Part shown: piece after piece, positions 44,101 to 52,610 of the stretch
How the letters are laid out: every line of letters begins with the position of its first letter
How positions within the stretch are numbered: the first letter of the stretch is position 1
Assembly (NCBI GenBank): GCA_016710015.1
Contig: JADJLR010000001.1
Coordinates: forward strand, 836,001 to 900,000
Reading direction: 5' to 3'
Length of the DNA stretch: 64,000 nucleotides
Source of the DNA: Flavobacteriales bacterium
GTDB taxonomy: Bacteria; Bacteroidota; Bacteroidia; Flavobacteriales_F; PHOS-HE28
The notes under the pieces: generated by a model
Databases searched by the model: none
Told to the model about the DNA's origin: nothing
What the model saw: only the letters and a program-made list of their open reading frames with translations
Program-made: the position numbers and the translations under genes

Positions 44101-44218
44101 GGTCGGAGTTGCGGTGCTCGAAGTGCGCAGGCCGTTGGGCCACAGCGCCAAGCACGAGTCCGAGCAGTCCGGCGAACAGCACGGGCAGGCGCCTACGGGA
44201 GGTTGAATGGTCGTTCAT
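41123..44218 (-). CDS. Exported TPR-repeat protein
   Basis: About 1031 residues from the start at 44218, chosen because MNDHSTSRRRLPVLFAGLLG begins a signal peptide (through VLGAVAQ). The frame continues to 44590 only as antisense of the next gene. About 15-20 tetratricopeptide units span the rest (for example AGYGMGYTYFKMKQYDEAAV, FQIAETYVNLENDDAALGYY, GDCLYRGGQYQQALPELEAV). The C-terminus is acidic and Pro-rich (TTPTPQEDLFVPMPGTEIPD). It is probably a periplasmic or outer-membrane-associated scaffold for the coupled barrel protein. This gene pair is common in Bacteroidota, but its job is not established. Confidence 0.83.
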   Translation of the reverse strand: MNDHSTSRRRLPVLFAGLLGLVLGAVAQRPAHFEHRNSDLVHALELFDKAKFGPAQYELERVVDRISDVHDPNRTEAEFYSALCAVRLFHDDAGYRLHAFMQEHPEDLHVGVVKLELFKYAFAQKKWKESLYWSDQVDRFALGPADQEEFRFKRGYAYFQEDQFDRALTEFAEVQNTTGAYAVPATYYAAHINYQRGNYETALTGFQKLKDDETFGKVVPIYIAEILFLQGKYDEMIAYAGPLLEEGGGVKRSSEINRLAGEANYRSGKYTEAIPFLEKSIQRVGVGREDRYIMGYSYMKGGDYQKALAQFNLVANADDSLAQLATYHMADCYLKLNEKNYARTAFKRAYEIGKDPKVTEDALFNYAKLAYDLSLDPYHEAINALKNYLRTYPNTPRRSEAYEFLLNVYLKTKNYEEALASLDEIPQKDIRLQSAYQKLAYDRGVELYEGRMYKDAALFFERALKFPVDPSVNAKAHFWMAEAYYGQGDYPAALRKYDDLRNSTGSYATDLYEQAGYGMGYTYFKMKQYDEAAVSFRRYVAGKQGEARQRADAMLRIGDCYFVGKDNVQAVKWYDDAIRTGANETDYAQYQKGVCLGLQRQFNEKITTLKKLLSTNSNSAYAADSKFQIAETYVNLENDDAALGYYGQVITQHPNSPHVRLSMLQSAAIQKRKGNTQDAIDQLKAIVSKYPTMDGSRDALAALENIFVEQGRVAEYETYLRSLTFVDPATLDLDEKYYRSAEQLYFDEKCAQAIGAFGDYLNKYPKGAFALNARYYRGDCLYRGGQYQQALPELEAVVAAEAGQFMESALFGASDILFRDKRYEGALPYFVHLESVASFPQNRLAAQVGQMRSLLALGRSVEAATAAEKVAANSEATADLRAEAALVAAKSALDRNELDAAYSKFKAITTNSSNALGAEAKYNMAYVRFLQEKHRDAEKEVFDLVKKYPSYDHWKAKGFILLGDVYVQLDDRFQAKATLQAVIDNSTESDLVAQARQRLDAINASEVQQTTPTPQEDLFVPMPGTEIPDGE

Positions 44219-44398
44219 ACAGCGATCAAAGTTCTTGGGGAGGATCCGGCCTTTGCAGTACCCTCTTGGGTCTTTGTCCACGCGCGCGTGTTCACGTAGC
44301 ATTGCGATCGACCGTTCAGCTCCTTGCACCTTGGTACAACGGCAACCTTCGTTCCGAAATTTCGACCTTTGGCCCCGAACGTTTCCTTTGTGTGATCC

Positions 44399-45088
44399 AT
44401 GAGTACCAGCCCCATCATCCTCCTGCACGGAGTGCGGATCTTCCAGAGTGAGAATCTGATCTTGAACAATGTGGACTTCACCGTCTACAAGGGTGAATTC
44501 CTCTACTTGATCGGTCGAACGGGGACAGGAAAGAGCAGTTTGATGCGCACGCTGTACGGTGATCTGCCCTTGAAAGAGGGTGAAGGCCATTGCTGTGGCT
44601 TCGACCTGAGCAGTTTGAAACGTTCACAGGTCCCGTATCTCCGCAGGAAGATCGGTATCGTGTTCCAGGACTTCCAATTGCTCACGGACCGTACGGTGAA
44701 CGACAACCTGCTCTTCGTGTTGAAAGCCACCGGATGGACCGACGGCAAACGCATGGACGAGCGCGTGCAGCACGTGTTGGAGAAAGTGAGCTTGGGCAAC
44801 AAGGGCTACAAGATGCCACATGAATTATCCGGCGGCGAACAGCAACGGGTAAGCATCGCCCGGGCATTGCTGAACGATCCTGAATTGATCCTGGCGGACG
44901 AACCGACCGGGAACCTGGACCCGGAAACCACGGGCGAGATCCTGGACCTCTTGTTCGAGATCAGCCACAGCGGCCGAAGTGTGATCATGGCCACACACGA
45001 TTACACGCACATGAAGAAGTTCAACACCCGTGTGGTACGCTGCGAGGATGGGAAGCTGCTGGAAGTGAGCGCGGCCCCTGCGGTTTAG
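44399..45088 (+). CDS. ftsE: FtsE-type ABC ATPase
   Basis: 229 residues. Walker A GRTGTGKSSL (about residues 37-46), Q-loop VFQDFQLLTDRTV, signature LSGGEQQRVSIARALL (about 143-158), Walker B LILADEPTGNLD, and switch histidine in MATHDYTH. This is the short, membrane-domain-free ATPase that normally pairs with FtsX in cell division and septal peptidoglycan hydrolysis. No ftsX lies next to it here. It is divergent from the TPR gene. A -7-like TTCCTTTG lies at 44383-44390. Confidence 0.82.
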   Translation: MSTSPIILLHGVRIFQSENLILNNVDFTVYKGEFLYLIGRTGTGKSSLMRTLYGDLPLKEGEGHCCGFDLSSLKRSQVPYLRRKIGIVFQDFQLLTDRTVNDNLLFVLKATGWTDGKRMDERVQHVLEKVSLGNKGYKMPHELSGGEQQRVSIARALLNDPELILADEPTGNLDPETTGEILDLLFEISHSGRSVIMATHDYTHMKKFNTRVVRCEDGKLLEVSAAPAV

Positions 45089-45100
45089 AATGAGGATGAG

Positions 45101-45197
45101 GATGAGTGGCGAGTGATGAGTACAGAGTGGCGAGTCTGGCGTACCGCATTCCAGACTCGCCACTCGTCACTCACCACTCCATACTCGCCACTCATCA
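45101..45197. repeat. Long imperfect inverted repeat between convergent genes
   Basis: The left arm gatgagtggcgagtgatgag to gagtggcgagtctgg and the right arm ccagactcgccactc to cgccactcatc are reverse complements over about 45 bases with a few mismatches, around a spacer of about 11 bases. The arms are themselves built of a degenerate gagtggcgagtga unit. It fills the gap between ftsE and the convergent glycosyltransferase gene and could terminate both. Confidence 0.8.
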
Positions 45198-46310
45198 AAG
45201 GAGCCCCACGATCAATTCCGCATTCTTCCGGTTGCTGAAGCGTTCCTCCAGGATCTGCACGCGCCGTTCGATGGCCTGACCGTTCGCAGGTGCTGCCATG
45301 CAGGCCAGAATGCTTAACCGCATGGCCTCCGGGCTGTCGTGTACGTGACACAATTCCGCAAGGCCCGTGCCTTCGACCATAGGACTGTTGCACACCACGT
45401 GTCGTCCGGTGAAGAGGCAGAGCAGGAGCTTGAGCTTGATGCCCGTAGCTTGAAAGGTGGGCAGCACGTTCACTTGTGCTTCGCGCACCAAGCGATGGAT
45501 CTCCTCCGTACCGATATTCTCGCGCAGTTCCACATTCGGTGACCGCGCCACTTCGCGTTTCAGTTCGCGGCTGGCATCGCTACCGGCGATCACCAATTTG
45601 ATCGACATCCCCTTGAAGACCTTTTGCACCAAGTACAGCGCTGCTTGATCGTTCTCTGCCACGCCCAAAGCGCCATGGTAGAAGGCGAAGTCCCCGAGGC
45701 CACCCGCCACGTCCACAGCGCCGCATGCGTGGAAGGCCGGCACATGCACCACATGCTCGAAGTGCTCCGCAAAATAGGCCTCGTCCTTGGGTGAAATGGC
45801 CAAGATGTGATCCGCCTCGCTCAGCACCGGCTCGAAGCGTTGCAGCTTCCGGGCTTCGTTGTTGAAATAGGTCCGGCGGAAGGCATTTCCTTCAGCCTTG
45901 GCCAATGCCATGTAGTAGTCATGCTCCACGTTGTGGGCGCGCACCAGCCGCTTCCGCCCATGCAACCGAGGGTCACCCAAATGATAGCAACTGTGCAGAC
46001 CTTCGAAGAGGATCGGATGATCGTCCTTGAGCAGCCGGTCCATCAAGACCTCGCTTCGTCGCCCAACGACCACGTATGGCAAGGCATTCAACAACTGGTG
46101 CTTGCCCGTATGGCGTGGATAATAGTGTACCGAAGCACACATCGCCTCGAGTTCTTTCGCTTGCGACCGACCGTACTCAAAGCAATGTAGGTACACCTTC
46201 ACCCCCAACTCAGCCAAGGCCTTCACCTTGTGGTACACGTCTATCACACCACCGTAATTCGGCGGCGCAGGAACATCAAAACTGACGATATGGAGGTGGC
46301 GTTCAGCCAA
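45195..46310 (-). CDS. Glycosyltransferase (GT4-like)
   Basis: 371 residues with a GT-B fold. The N-terminal Rossmann half begins HIVSFDVPAPPNYGGVIDVY, with the glycine loop expected for the acceptor side. The middle has RAHNVEHDYYMALAKAEGN. The C-terminal half has FYHGALGVAENDQAA, VIAGSDASRELKREV and the donor-site stretch EAQVNVLPTFQATGIKLKLL. It probably adds a sugar to a cell-surface polysaccharide or lipid. The start overlaps the upstream glycosyltransferase stop by eight bases, so the two form an operon. Donor and acceptor are unknown. Confidence 0.8.
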   Translation of the reverse strand: MAERHLHIVSFDVPAPPNYGGVIDVYHKVKALAELGVKVYLHCFEYGRSQAKELEAMCASVHYYPRHTGKHQLLNALPYVVVGRRSEVLMDRLLKDDHPILFEGLHSCYHLGDPRLHGRKRLVRAHNVEHDYYMALAKAEGNAFRRTYFNNEARKLQRFEPVLSEADHILAISPKDEAYFAEHFEHVVHVPAFHACGAVDVAGGLGDFAFYHGALGVAENDQAALYLVQKVFKGMSIKLVIAGSDASRELKREVARSPNVELRENIGTEEIHRLVREAQVNVLPTFQATGIKLKLLLCLFTGRHVVCNSPMVEGTGLAELCHVHDSPEAMRLSILACMAAPANGQAIERRVQILEERFSNRKNAELIVGLL

Positions 46311-47415
46311 TTGATCGGAATACCGCTCTCAACGTGGCCACTTCGTGCGCACCATCCAGCGAATGGGCCGCGAAAATAGCATTCTTGCGCAAGGCTTCAA
46401 GATGCCCAAGGTCCGCTTGCAAGGCACGCACTTCGCGCACGATGAGATCGGGGTCCACTTGTGCGATGACCACTCCGGCCTCGAATTTCCGCACGATACC
46501 CGCCACCTCCGGCAGGTCTGACACCAACACGGGGATGGAAGCACGGAAATAATCGAACAACTTGTTGGGCAGACTGAAGCGGTAGTTGAGGTTCGTGTCC
46601 TTATCCAAAGAGAGGCCCAGGTCGGCGTTTCGGGTGTACTGCATCATCCGCTCGTACGGCATACGCGGCAGCAGGCGCACGCGTTCGGAAAGGCCATCTT
46701 CCAGTACCATGCGTTCCAGCACTTGCCACGCATCACCCCCGCCGACCAAAAGAAGCAACGAATCGGGTAGTTCGGCCATGGCCGCAACCGCTTCCTCCGC
46801 ACCGCGTTGCACATTGATCCCGCTGCCTTGCATGATCAGTATGAAGCGGTCCGTCGGAAGTCCCAGATCCGCCCGGCTCGGCAAGGATCCAAGATCACGG
46901 GCCATTGGAATGTTGCGCACCACTGTGGGAAGGATCCCGTAACGCGTGTGATAAGCCTTCGCAATGCTGTCATTCACAGTGACCACGTGCTTCAGCTTCG
47001 GGAAGATCCAGCGCTCGATCGCCAACCAGATGCGCCGCACCCTTGGCCGTTCCACCAACTCCGGCACTTCGGTGAAATACTCGTGGCTATCGTACACCAA
47101 TTGCGAACCCTTCAACCGGGCAGCCATCCACGCCGCAAGCAGTGTATCCAAGTCGTTCGCCACGATGAGCGAAGAGCGCCGGAAGATCAGCAGGAGAAAG
47201 AGCCGCAGGTTGTATTCCGCATAGAACCAAGCGCCTTTCCGGAACAGCAGACGCATTCGGTGGGTGCCATAAGGACGATCCAGCGGCAAGGATCCGGGAA
47301 GCGCCCGGCCAACCAAAAGCACAGCATAGCCCAGCTCTTGCAGGACGGTACAGGTGCGGTGGACACGGTTGTCCGTACCCAGGTCGTTGGTCACGGTGAC
47401 GATGGCGCGTGGCAT
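46303..47415 (-). CDS. Glycosyltransferase (GT4-like)
   Basis: 370 residues from the start at 47415 (MPRAIVTVTNDLGTDNRVHR). The frame is open to 47691 only as antisense of murB. GT-B layout: N-terminal domain with DSHEYFTEVPELVERP and VNDSIAKAYH, then a C-terminal donor domain (IMQGSGINVQRGAEEAVAAM; LPRMPYERMMQYTRNADLGL; SLPNKLFDYFRASIPVLVSD; EVAGIV). The NK.FDY.R element is typical of GT4-family surface glycan enzymes. It is divergent from murB across an 82-base gap. Confidence 0.82.
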   Translation of the reverse strand: MPRAIVTVTNDLGTDNRVHRTCTVLQELGYAVLLVGRALPGSLPLDRPYGTHRMRLLFRKGAWFYAEYNLRLFLLLIFRRSSLIVANDLDTLLAAWMAARLKGSQLVYDSHEYFTEVPELVERPRVRRIWLAIERWIFPKLKHVVTVNDSIAKAYHTRYGILPTVVRNIPMARDLGSLPSRADLGLPTDRFILIMQGSGINVQRGAEEAVAAMAELPDSLLLLVGGGDAWQVLERMVLEDGLSERVRLLPRMPYERMMQYTRNADLGLSLDKDTNLNYRFSLPNKLFDYFRASIPVLVSDLPEVAGIVRKFEAGVVIAQVDPDLIVREVRALQADLGHLEALRKNAIFAAHSLDGAHEVATLRAVFRSIG

Positions 47416-47497
47416 GCTTTCCCCCGCGCACTGTGAACAAGCCCGGAGGATGGTGCCCAAGGTAACGGAGCGCACCCAGTAAACTTGTCCTCTCGCT

Positions 47498-48514
47498 ATG
47501 GCCTTGCAACACGACCTCGACCTTACCCCGTACAACACCTTCGGCATCGCGGCGCGGGCGGACCGTGCAGCACCCTTTCGCAACGCGGATGAATTGCGGG
47601 GTCTGTTAGCTGATCCAATGGTCAGTGGCAACCCGCTTCTGATCCTTGGCGGAGGAAGCAACATCCTCTTCACGCAGGACTTCCATGGCACGGTACTGCG
47701 AAATGAAGTGCCCGGGATCGCGGTGGTGGAGGAAGATGATACTCACGTTCGGGTGCGTGCAGGAGCGGGTGAGACCTGGCACGAATTCGTGTTGCACTGT
47801 GTGGCGCGAGGCTGGGGCGGTGTGGAGAACCTCTCCCTGATCCCCGGCAAAGTGGGCGCGGCACCCATGCAGAATATCGGTGCGTACGGCGTGGAGATCA
47901 AAGACACATTCGATTCGTTGGAAGCGCTACGGATCGCGGATGGCGAAGTGGTCCTATTCAGCAAAGAAGCATGTGCGTTCGGCTACCGCGAGAGTTTCTT
48001 CAAGCGCGAAGGCAAAGGGCTTTTCGTGATCCTTTCGGTCACCTTCCGGTTGAACAAGGAGCCGGTGCTGAACACGAGCTACGGCAACATCCAGGAGGAA
48101 CTGGCGAAAAAGGGGATCACAGAGCCGACCATCCGGGATGTGAGTGAGGCGGTGATCGCGATCCGACAGAGCAAACTCCCGGATCCGGTCGAATTGGGCA
48201 ACGCGGGCAGCTTCTTCAAGAACCCGGTAGTGCCGACCGAACTCGTGGATCGCATCCGCGCGCAGGAGCCGGACGTGGTGGCCTATCCCGCTGGCCCCGG
48301 CATGCAAAAACTCGCAGCCGGGTGGTTGATCGAGCGTGTTGGACTAAAAGGATACCGAAATGGACCGCAGGGTGTCCACGATCGCCAAGCCTTGGTACTG
48401 GTGAATCACGGTGGTGCCACTGGCCAAGGCGTCTTCGCATTGAGCGAGCACGTCCTGCGCACGGTGAAGGAGCGCTTCGGTGTGGAACTGGAACGCGAGG
48501 TGAACATCGTGTGA
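47498..48514 (+). CDS. murB: UDP-N-acetylenolpyruvoylglucosamine reductase
   Basis: 338 residues, type I (E. coli-like) MurB. It performs the NADPH- and FAD-dependent second step of muramic acid synthesis. FAD site: PLLILGGGSNILFT (about residues 45-58) and LSLIPGKVGAAPMQNIGAYG (about 117-136). The substrate region contains RESFFKREG. The catalytic Ser is in LGNAGSFFKNPVV (about 230-242), and the C-terminal Glu is in GVELEREVNIV. The start follows closely after a TAAACTTG element (47480-47487), similar to the lineage's -7 motif. Confidence 0.95.
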   Translation: MALQHDLDLTPYNTFGIAARADRAAPFRNADELRGLLADPMVSGNPLLILGGGSNILFTQDFHGTVLRNEVPGIAVVEEDDTHVRVRAGAGETWHEFVLHCVARGWGGVENLSLIPGKVGAAPMQNIGAYGVEIKDTFDSLEALRIADGEVVLFSKEACAFGYRESFFKREGKGLFVILSVTFRLNKEPVLNTSYGNIQEELAKKGITEPTIRDVSEAVIAIRQSKLPDPVELGNAGSFFKNPVVPTELVDRIRAQEPDVVAYPAGPGMQKLAAGWLIERVGLKGYRNGPQGVHDRQALVLVNHGGATGQGVFALSEHVLRTVKERFGVELEREVNIV

Positions 48515-48620
48515 TCCGAGAATACCTCTCTGATGGATCGTCCAGCGCACGGTCAGGTCGGGGCTGCATCGGTGATCGATCCGTGGCGATGCACGTCTGG
48601 AGTCCTCATCTTCGTAGCGT

Positions 48621-49697
48621 ATGCGGAGGTTCTGGATGGTCTTTGGATCCGTGCTCCTACTCATCGGAATGCACGCTTGTACCGATCAACGGATGGTGAC
48701 GGCTCCTGCGGTATACAGAGGTCCCACTCCGGTCGGCTTGGTGTACCCGCGCTGGGCCAGTGACACCGCGCACTACCCGAATATCCCTTATGACAACCCG
48801 ATGACCGAAGAAGGCATCGCACTGGGCCGACGTCTGTTCTACGAGCCGGCACTCTCCCGAGATGGCACGGTGTCCTGCGCTTCCTGTCACGTACAGGAGC
48901 ATGCATTCAGCGACCCGCGCCGCTTCTCCGTTGGTGTGGACGGTGAAGCGGGGCACCGGAACGCCATGGCCTTGGTGAATTTGGCCTGGTCCCATTTCTT
49001 CTTCTGGGATGCACGGGCCATGAGCTTGGAACGCCAAGCACTGGAACCTGTGAACGATCATTTGGAGATGCTGAACGCGTGGCCCGAAGTGATCCAACGG
49101 CTCAAGGAACTGCCCGGCTACGAGAACCAGTTCGATGCAGCCTTCGGCACCATTTCCTTCGATAGTCTGCATGTGGTGCGTGCCTTGGCGCAATTCGAAC
49201 GCACCTTGATCTCGTTCGATTCGCCATTCGATCGATCCCACTATGCGTGTGACACCACCGCACTCACAACAACGGAACAACGGGGCATGGGACTCTTTTT
49301 CGGTAAGGCACATTGCGCGGATTGCCACGAGCTGCCCGTATTCCAAGACCACGGGGTGATCAACATCGGCTTGGACAGCGTGCTGGTGGACAAAGGCATG
49401 GGCGCACGAACCGGGATCGAATGGCACATGGGCCGATTCAAAACACCCACCCTGCGCAACATCGCTACCAGTGCCCCGTACATGCACGATGGTCGCTTCC
49501 GCACGTTGGAGGAAGTGGTCGATTTCTATGCGGACGATGTACACCTGAACACTCCCAATTTCGATGACCACATGTTCGCTTGGAAGCTCGGCGTGGTGAA
49601 GTTGGATGCACAGGACCGGAGTGATCTCGTCGCCTTCCTGCAGGCACTTACGGACAGTTCGTTTCTGACGAACCCGGCGTACAGCGCCCCGAATTGA
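48621..49697 (+). CDS. Dihaem cytochrome c peroxidase (CCP/MauG family) lipoprotein
   Basis: 358 residues. The lipobox LLLIGMHAC places the lipid cysteine at residue 20. Two haem sites, CASCH (86-90) and CADCH (232-236), fit the bacterial CCP fold. Residues GHRNAMALVNLAWSHFFFWD and FKTPTLRNIATSAPYMHDGR are the family's conserved blocks. It reduces hydrogen peroxide, or oxidises a partner, in the periplasm with electrons from small cytochromes. It stands alone on the plus strand before the peptidase gene (gap about 40 bases). A MauG-like role cannot be excluded. Confidence 0.9.
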   Translation: MRRFWMVFGSVLLLIGMHACTDQRMVTAPAVYRGPTPVGLVYPRWASDTAHYPNIPYDNPMTEEGIALGRRLFYEPALSRDGTVSCASCHVQEHAFSDPRRFSVGVDGEAGHRNAMALVNLAWSHFFFWDARAMSLERQALEPVNDHLEMLNAWPEVIQRLKELPGYENQFDAAFGTISFDSLHVVRALAQFERTLISFDSPFDRSHYACDTTALTTTEQRGMGLFFGKAHCADCHELPVFQDHGVINIGLDSVLVDKGMGARTGIEWHMGRFKTPTLRNIATSAPYMHDGRFRTLEEVVDFYADDVHLNTPNFDDHMFAWKLGVVKLDAQDRSDLVAFLQALTDSSFLTNPAYSAPN

Positions 49698-49737
49698 GTC
49701 TCTTTAAGCGTTGATCCCGCATCTTCGCGATCCAACG

Positions 49738-51909
49738 ATGATCCACATGCTCCGGTCTTTCCTGCTCTTCACGCTACTCTCTCCGACTTTCCTGTTCGCG
49801 CAAAAGGCGCTTACGCTGAGCGATGCCGTGTTGAAAGCGGGATCGGACTATGCACCCGAACGCATTCGCGGGTTGCAATGGATCGAAGGTTCGCCCACGT
49901 ACAGCTACGTGAAGGGGGATGTACTGATGCGCGGCACGCTGGGCAGGAGCATCGATACACCGATCACCGACCTCGCCGCCTTGAATAAGATGATCAGCGA
50001 TACCACACTGATGAAGTCGATCCCAGCGATCACGTGGCTCGCATCGGATCAATTCCGGTTCATGCACAACGGGAAGCTGTACACCTACCGACCAGGATCG
50101 AAGGCCGCCATGTCGCTCGCGCTGCCCGCGGAAGCAGAGGATCTGGACATCGAACAAACCACGGGTGCCGTTGCTTTCACCATCGACAATGATCTATTTG
50201 TCGCGCGCTCCGGAGCGGATGCACCGGTCCGTATCACCAAGGATGGCGGGGATGGGATCGTCAATGGCAAGAGTGTGCATCGCCAGGAATACGGCATCAC
50301 GAAAGGGATCTTCTGGTCTCCGAAAGGTGATCGCATCGCGTTCTATCGCATGGATGAGCGCATGGTCTCGCCATACTACTTGGAGGATATTGGCACCACC
50401 CCCAGCACGTTCGACAAGATCCGCTACCCCATGGCGGGAGATAGCAGCCACCACGTCACGGTCGGCGTATTCGACCTCAACACAGGCAAGACCACCTTCC
50501 TACGCACCGGCGGACCGGTGGACCAATACCTAACGAACATTTCGTGGGATGGGACCGGCGAATATGTACACGTGGTCCACTTGGATCGAAAGACGGAGAA
50601 CCTACGGTTGGTGCGCTACGACCCGAAGACCGGCGCACCTTTGGCCACGTTGTTGGAAGAACACGATGCGAAATACTTGGAGCCGGAACATCCGGCGCGA
50701 TCCCTGAAAACACGGGCCGGGCAATTCATTTGGCAAAGCGAGCGCGACGGCTGGGATCACCTCTACCTCTACGACGCTAAGAAGGGGCTTGTGCGTCAGC
50801 TGACCAAGGGCGATTGGGCGGTGAAAGAGGTTCTCGGGATGGACGCTAAGGAGTCGTCGCTCATCGTGGAAGGCACAGGGACCATTCTGCCTGGACGACC
50901 AACGGGGGCGTTGGAGACACACTTGTACCATGTGCAGATACCGAGCGGAAAGACCACGCGGCTAACCAGCGAGGCGGGCACCCACCACGGCAAATTGAGT
51001 TCGGACGGCTCCACGCTCATTGACACCTGGTCCAGCCTAGAAGTACCGTCGCGTGTCGTGCTGCGCGATGCACGCAGCGGCAACGTGATGAAGGAATTGT
51101 TGAATGCGAAGGATCCACTGTCGGGCACAACGGTCGGCACCATCGAACTGCTCACAATCCCGGGTGCGAAAGGCGATCAATTGAATGCACGCATGATCAA
51201 GCCTAGCTATTTCGATGCCAGCAAGAAGTACCCGGTCCTGATCTACCTGTACAATGGGCCGCACCTCCAATTGGTGAACAACTCCTACATGGGTGGTGCA
51301 GCGCTTTGGATGATGGAAGCCGCGGAACGTGGATACCTCGTATGGACCGTGGACGGCCATGGCAGCGACCATCGCGGACGTGATTTCGAACAAGCCGTAC
51401 ACCGCCATCTCGGCGAATTGGAAGTGGAGGACCAAATGCGTGGAGTGGAGTTCTTGAAAAGTCTTCCGTACGTGGATGGCGATCGGATCGCGGTGCATGG
51501 TTGGAGTTTCGGCGGACACATGACCACCGCTTTGCTAACGCGACATCCGGGGGTCTTCAAGGTCGGAGTGGCTGGTGGCCCCGTGATGGACTGGCGCATG
51601 TACGAAGTGATGTACACTGAACGATACATGGACATGCCCGAGGAGAATCCGGAAGGCTATGCGAATACGGCCCTCTCTGCACGGGCCGGTGAACTACAGG
51701 ATGATCTGCTCATCATCATCGGCGGAAAGGATGATGTGGTGCTTCCAGAGCATGCGTATACTTTCTTGAAAGCATGCGTGGACCAAGGCACCCCAGTAGA
51801 ATTCTTCGCCTACCCGGACCATGGGCACAACGTGCGCGGAAAAGACCGATTACACCTGATGACCAAAGTGATGGATCACATCGATTCCCGCATCCACCCG
51901 GAGCATTGA
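49738..51909 (+). CDS. Prolyl dipeptidyl-peptidase (S9, DPP-IV-like), secreted
   Basis: About 723 residues from the start at 49738 (MIHMLRSFLLFTLLSPTFLF then AQ, a signal peptide); an in-frame TTG nine codons upstream is less likely. The N-terminal seven- or eight-bladed propeller is visible as repeated strands (GKLYTYRPGSK, VFDLNTGKT, DHLYLYDAKK). The alpha/beta hydrolase domain carries the catalytic Ser in HGWSFGGH (about residue 589), Asp in GGKDDVV (about 664) and His in DHGHNVRG (about 697). It cleaves Xaa-Pro dipeptides from peptides in the periplasm or outside. It likely supports growth on protein together with the M28 peptidase nearby. Confidence 0.9.
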   Translation: MIHMLRSFLLFTLLSPTFLFAQKALTLSDAVLKAGSDYAPERIRGLQWIEGSPTYSYVKGDVLMRGTLGRSIDTPITDLAALNKMISDTTLMKSIPAITWLASDQFRFMHNGKLYTYRPGSKAAMSLALPAEAEDLDIEQTTGAVAFTIDNDLFVARSGADAPVRITKDGGDGIVNGKSVHRQEYGITKGIFWSPKGDRIAFYRMDERMVSPYYLEDIGTTPSTFDKIRYPMAGDSSHHVTVGVFDLNTGKTTFLRTGGPVDQYLTNISWDGTGEYVHVVHLDRKTENLRLVRYDPKTGAPLATLLEEHDAKYLEPEHPARSLKTRAGQFIWQSERDGWDHLYLYDAKKGLVRQLTKGDWAVKEVLGMDAKESSLIVEGTGTILPGRPTGALETHLYHVQIPSGKTTRLTSEAGTHHGKLSSDGSTLIDTWSSLEVPSRVVLRDARSGNVMKELLNAKDPLSGTTVGTIELLTIPGAKGDQLNARMIKPSYFDASKKYPVLIYLYNGPHLQLVNNSYMGGAALWMMEAAERGYLVWTVDGHGSDHRGRDFEQAVHRHLGELEVEDQMRGVEFLKSLPYVDGDRIAVHGWSFGGHMTTALLTRHPGVFKVGVAGGPVMDWRMYEVMYTERYMDMPEENPEGYANTALSARAGELQDDLLIIIGGKDDVVLPEHAYTFLKACVDQGTPVEFFAYPDHGHNVRGKDRLHLMTKVMDHIDSRIHPEH

Positions 51910-51986
51910 ACGGGAACCCCATGTTAGCTCACGCATACGGCGGAGCACCCCGTTACGAAGAACTAGCTTCGCCCTGAAGTCAACGC

Positions 51987-52610
51987 ATGATGAAGATCCT
52001 CGCCACACTCGGGATAGCTCTGCCATTGGCACTTTCGGCACAATCGATCCACATCATCGATGTCGGCGGTTATGGGAATGATACGCCGCTTCCCTACTAC
52101 AGTCCAAATGCGATCACGATCCCAATGGGCGATGTCATTCGTTGGTCCAATTCATCCGGAACACACAATGTGAATGGCACCGCACCTCTCTTCCCGGACA
52201 ATCCGGAAGGATTCTACTCCGGCGAACCGGCGAATGGCACATGGACCTACTCCGTGACCTTCACCATTCCCGGGATCTATCACTATCAGTGTGATTCCAA
52301 AGGCCATGCGGACACCCAGACCGGTACGATCATCGTGGAATCGACCGAGGGTATCGGTGAGCCGTTCGGTCTTTCGGCCATCGTGGTATTCCCTTCACCA
52401 GCCACGGACGAGTTGAAGGCGGATGTTGCAAGCCGAAACATCGTCCGCGCCGAGATCATCGGGATGGATGGTCGAATGGTCTCCGATCCACACTTTACGA
52501 ATACGGATGTCCTTCGCATTCCCGTGTCCGAATTGGCGGCTGGGAATTACCTCCTTCGTTTGACAGAATCGAACGGAACGAGCACATCGTTGCGCTTTTC
52601 GAAGAAGTGA
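51987..52610 (+). CDS. Small cupredoxin-like protein with type-A T9SS sorting domain
   Basis: 207 residues. The signal peptide MMKILATLGIALPLALSAQS is followed by a plastocyanin/azurin-like domain (about 20-118). Likely copper ligands are His60 (SGTHNV), Cys102 and His107 (HYQCDSKGHADT). The position of the usual axial Met, three residues after the His in azurin-type spacing, is Gln111. The C-terminal ~85 residues (VVFPSPATDELKADVA; AEIIGMDGRMV; LAAGNYLLRL) form a type-A sorting domain, so it is exported by T9SS. It is probably an extracellular electron carrier; the partner is unknown. The stop is one base from that of the convergent M28 gene. Confidence 0.85.
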   Translation: MMKILATLGIALPLALSAQSIHIIDVGGYGNDTPLPYYSPNAITIPMGDVIRWSNSSGTHNVNGTAPLFPDNPEGFYSGEPANGTWTYSVTFTIPGIYHYQCDSKGHADTQTGTIIVESTEGIGEPFGLSAIVVFPSPATDELKADVASRNIVRAEIIGMDGRMVSDPHFTNTDVLRIPVSELAAGNYLLRLTESNGTSTSLRFSKK

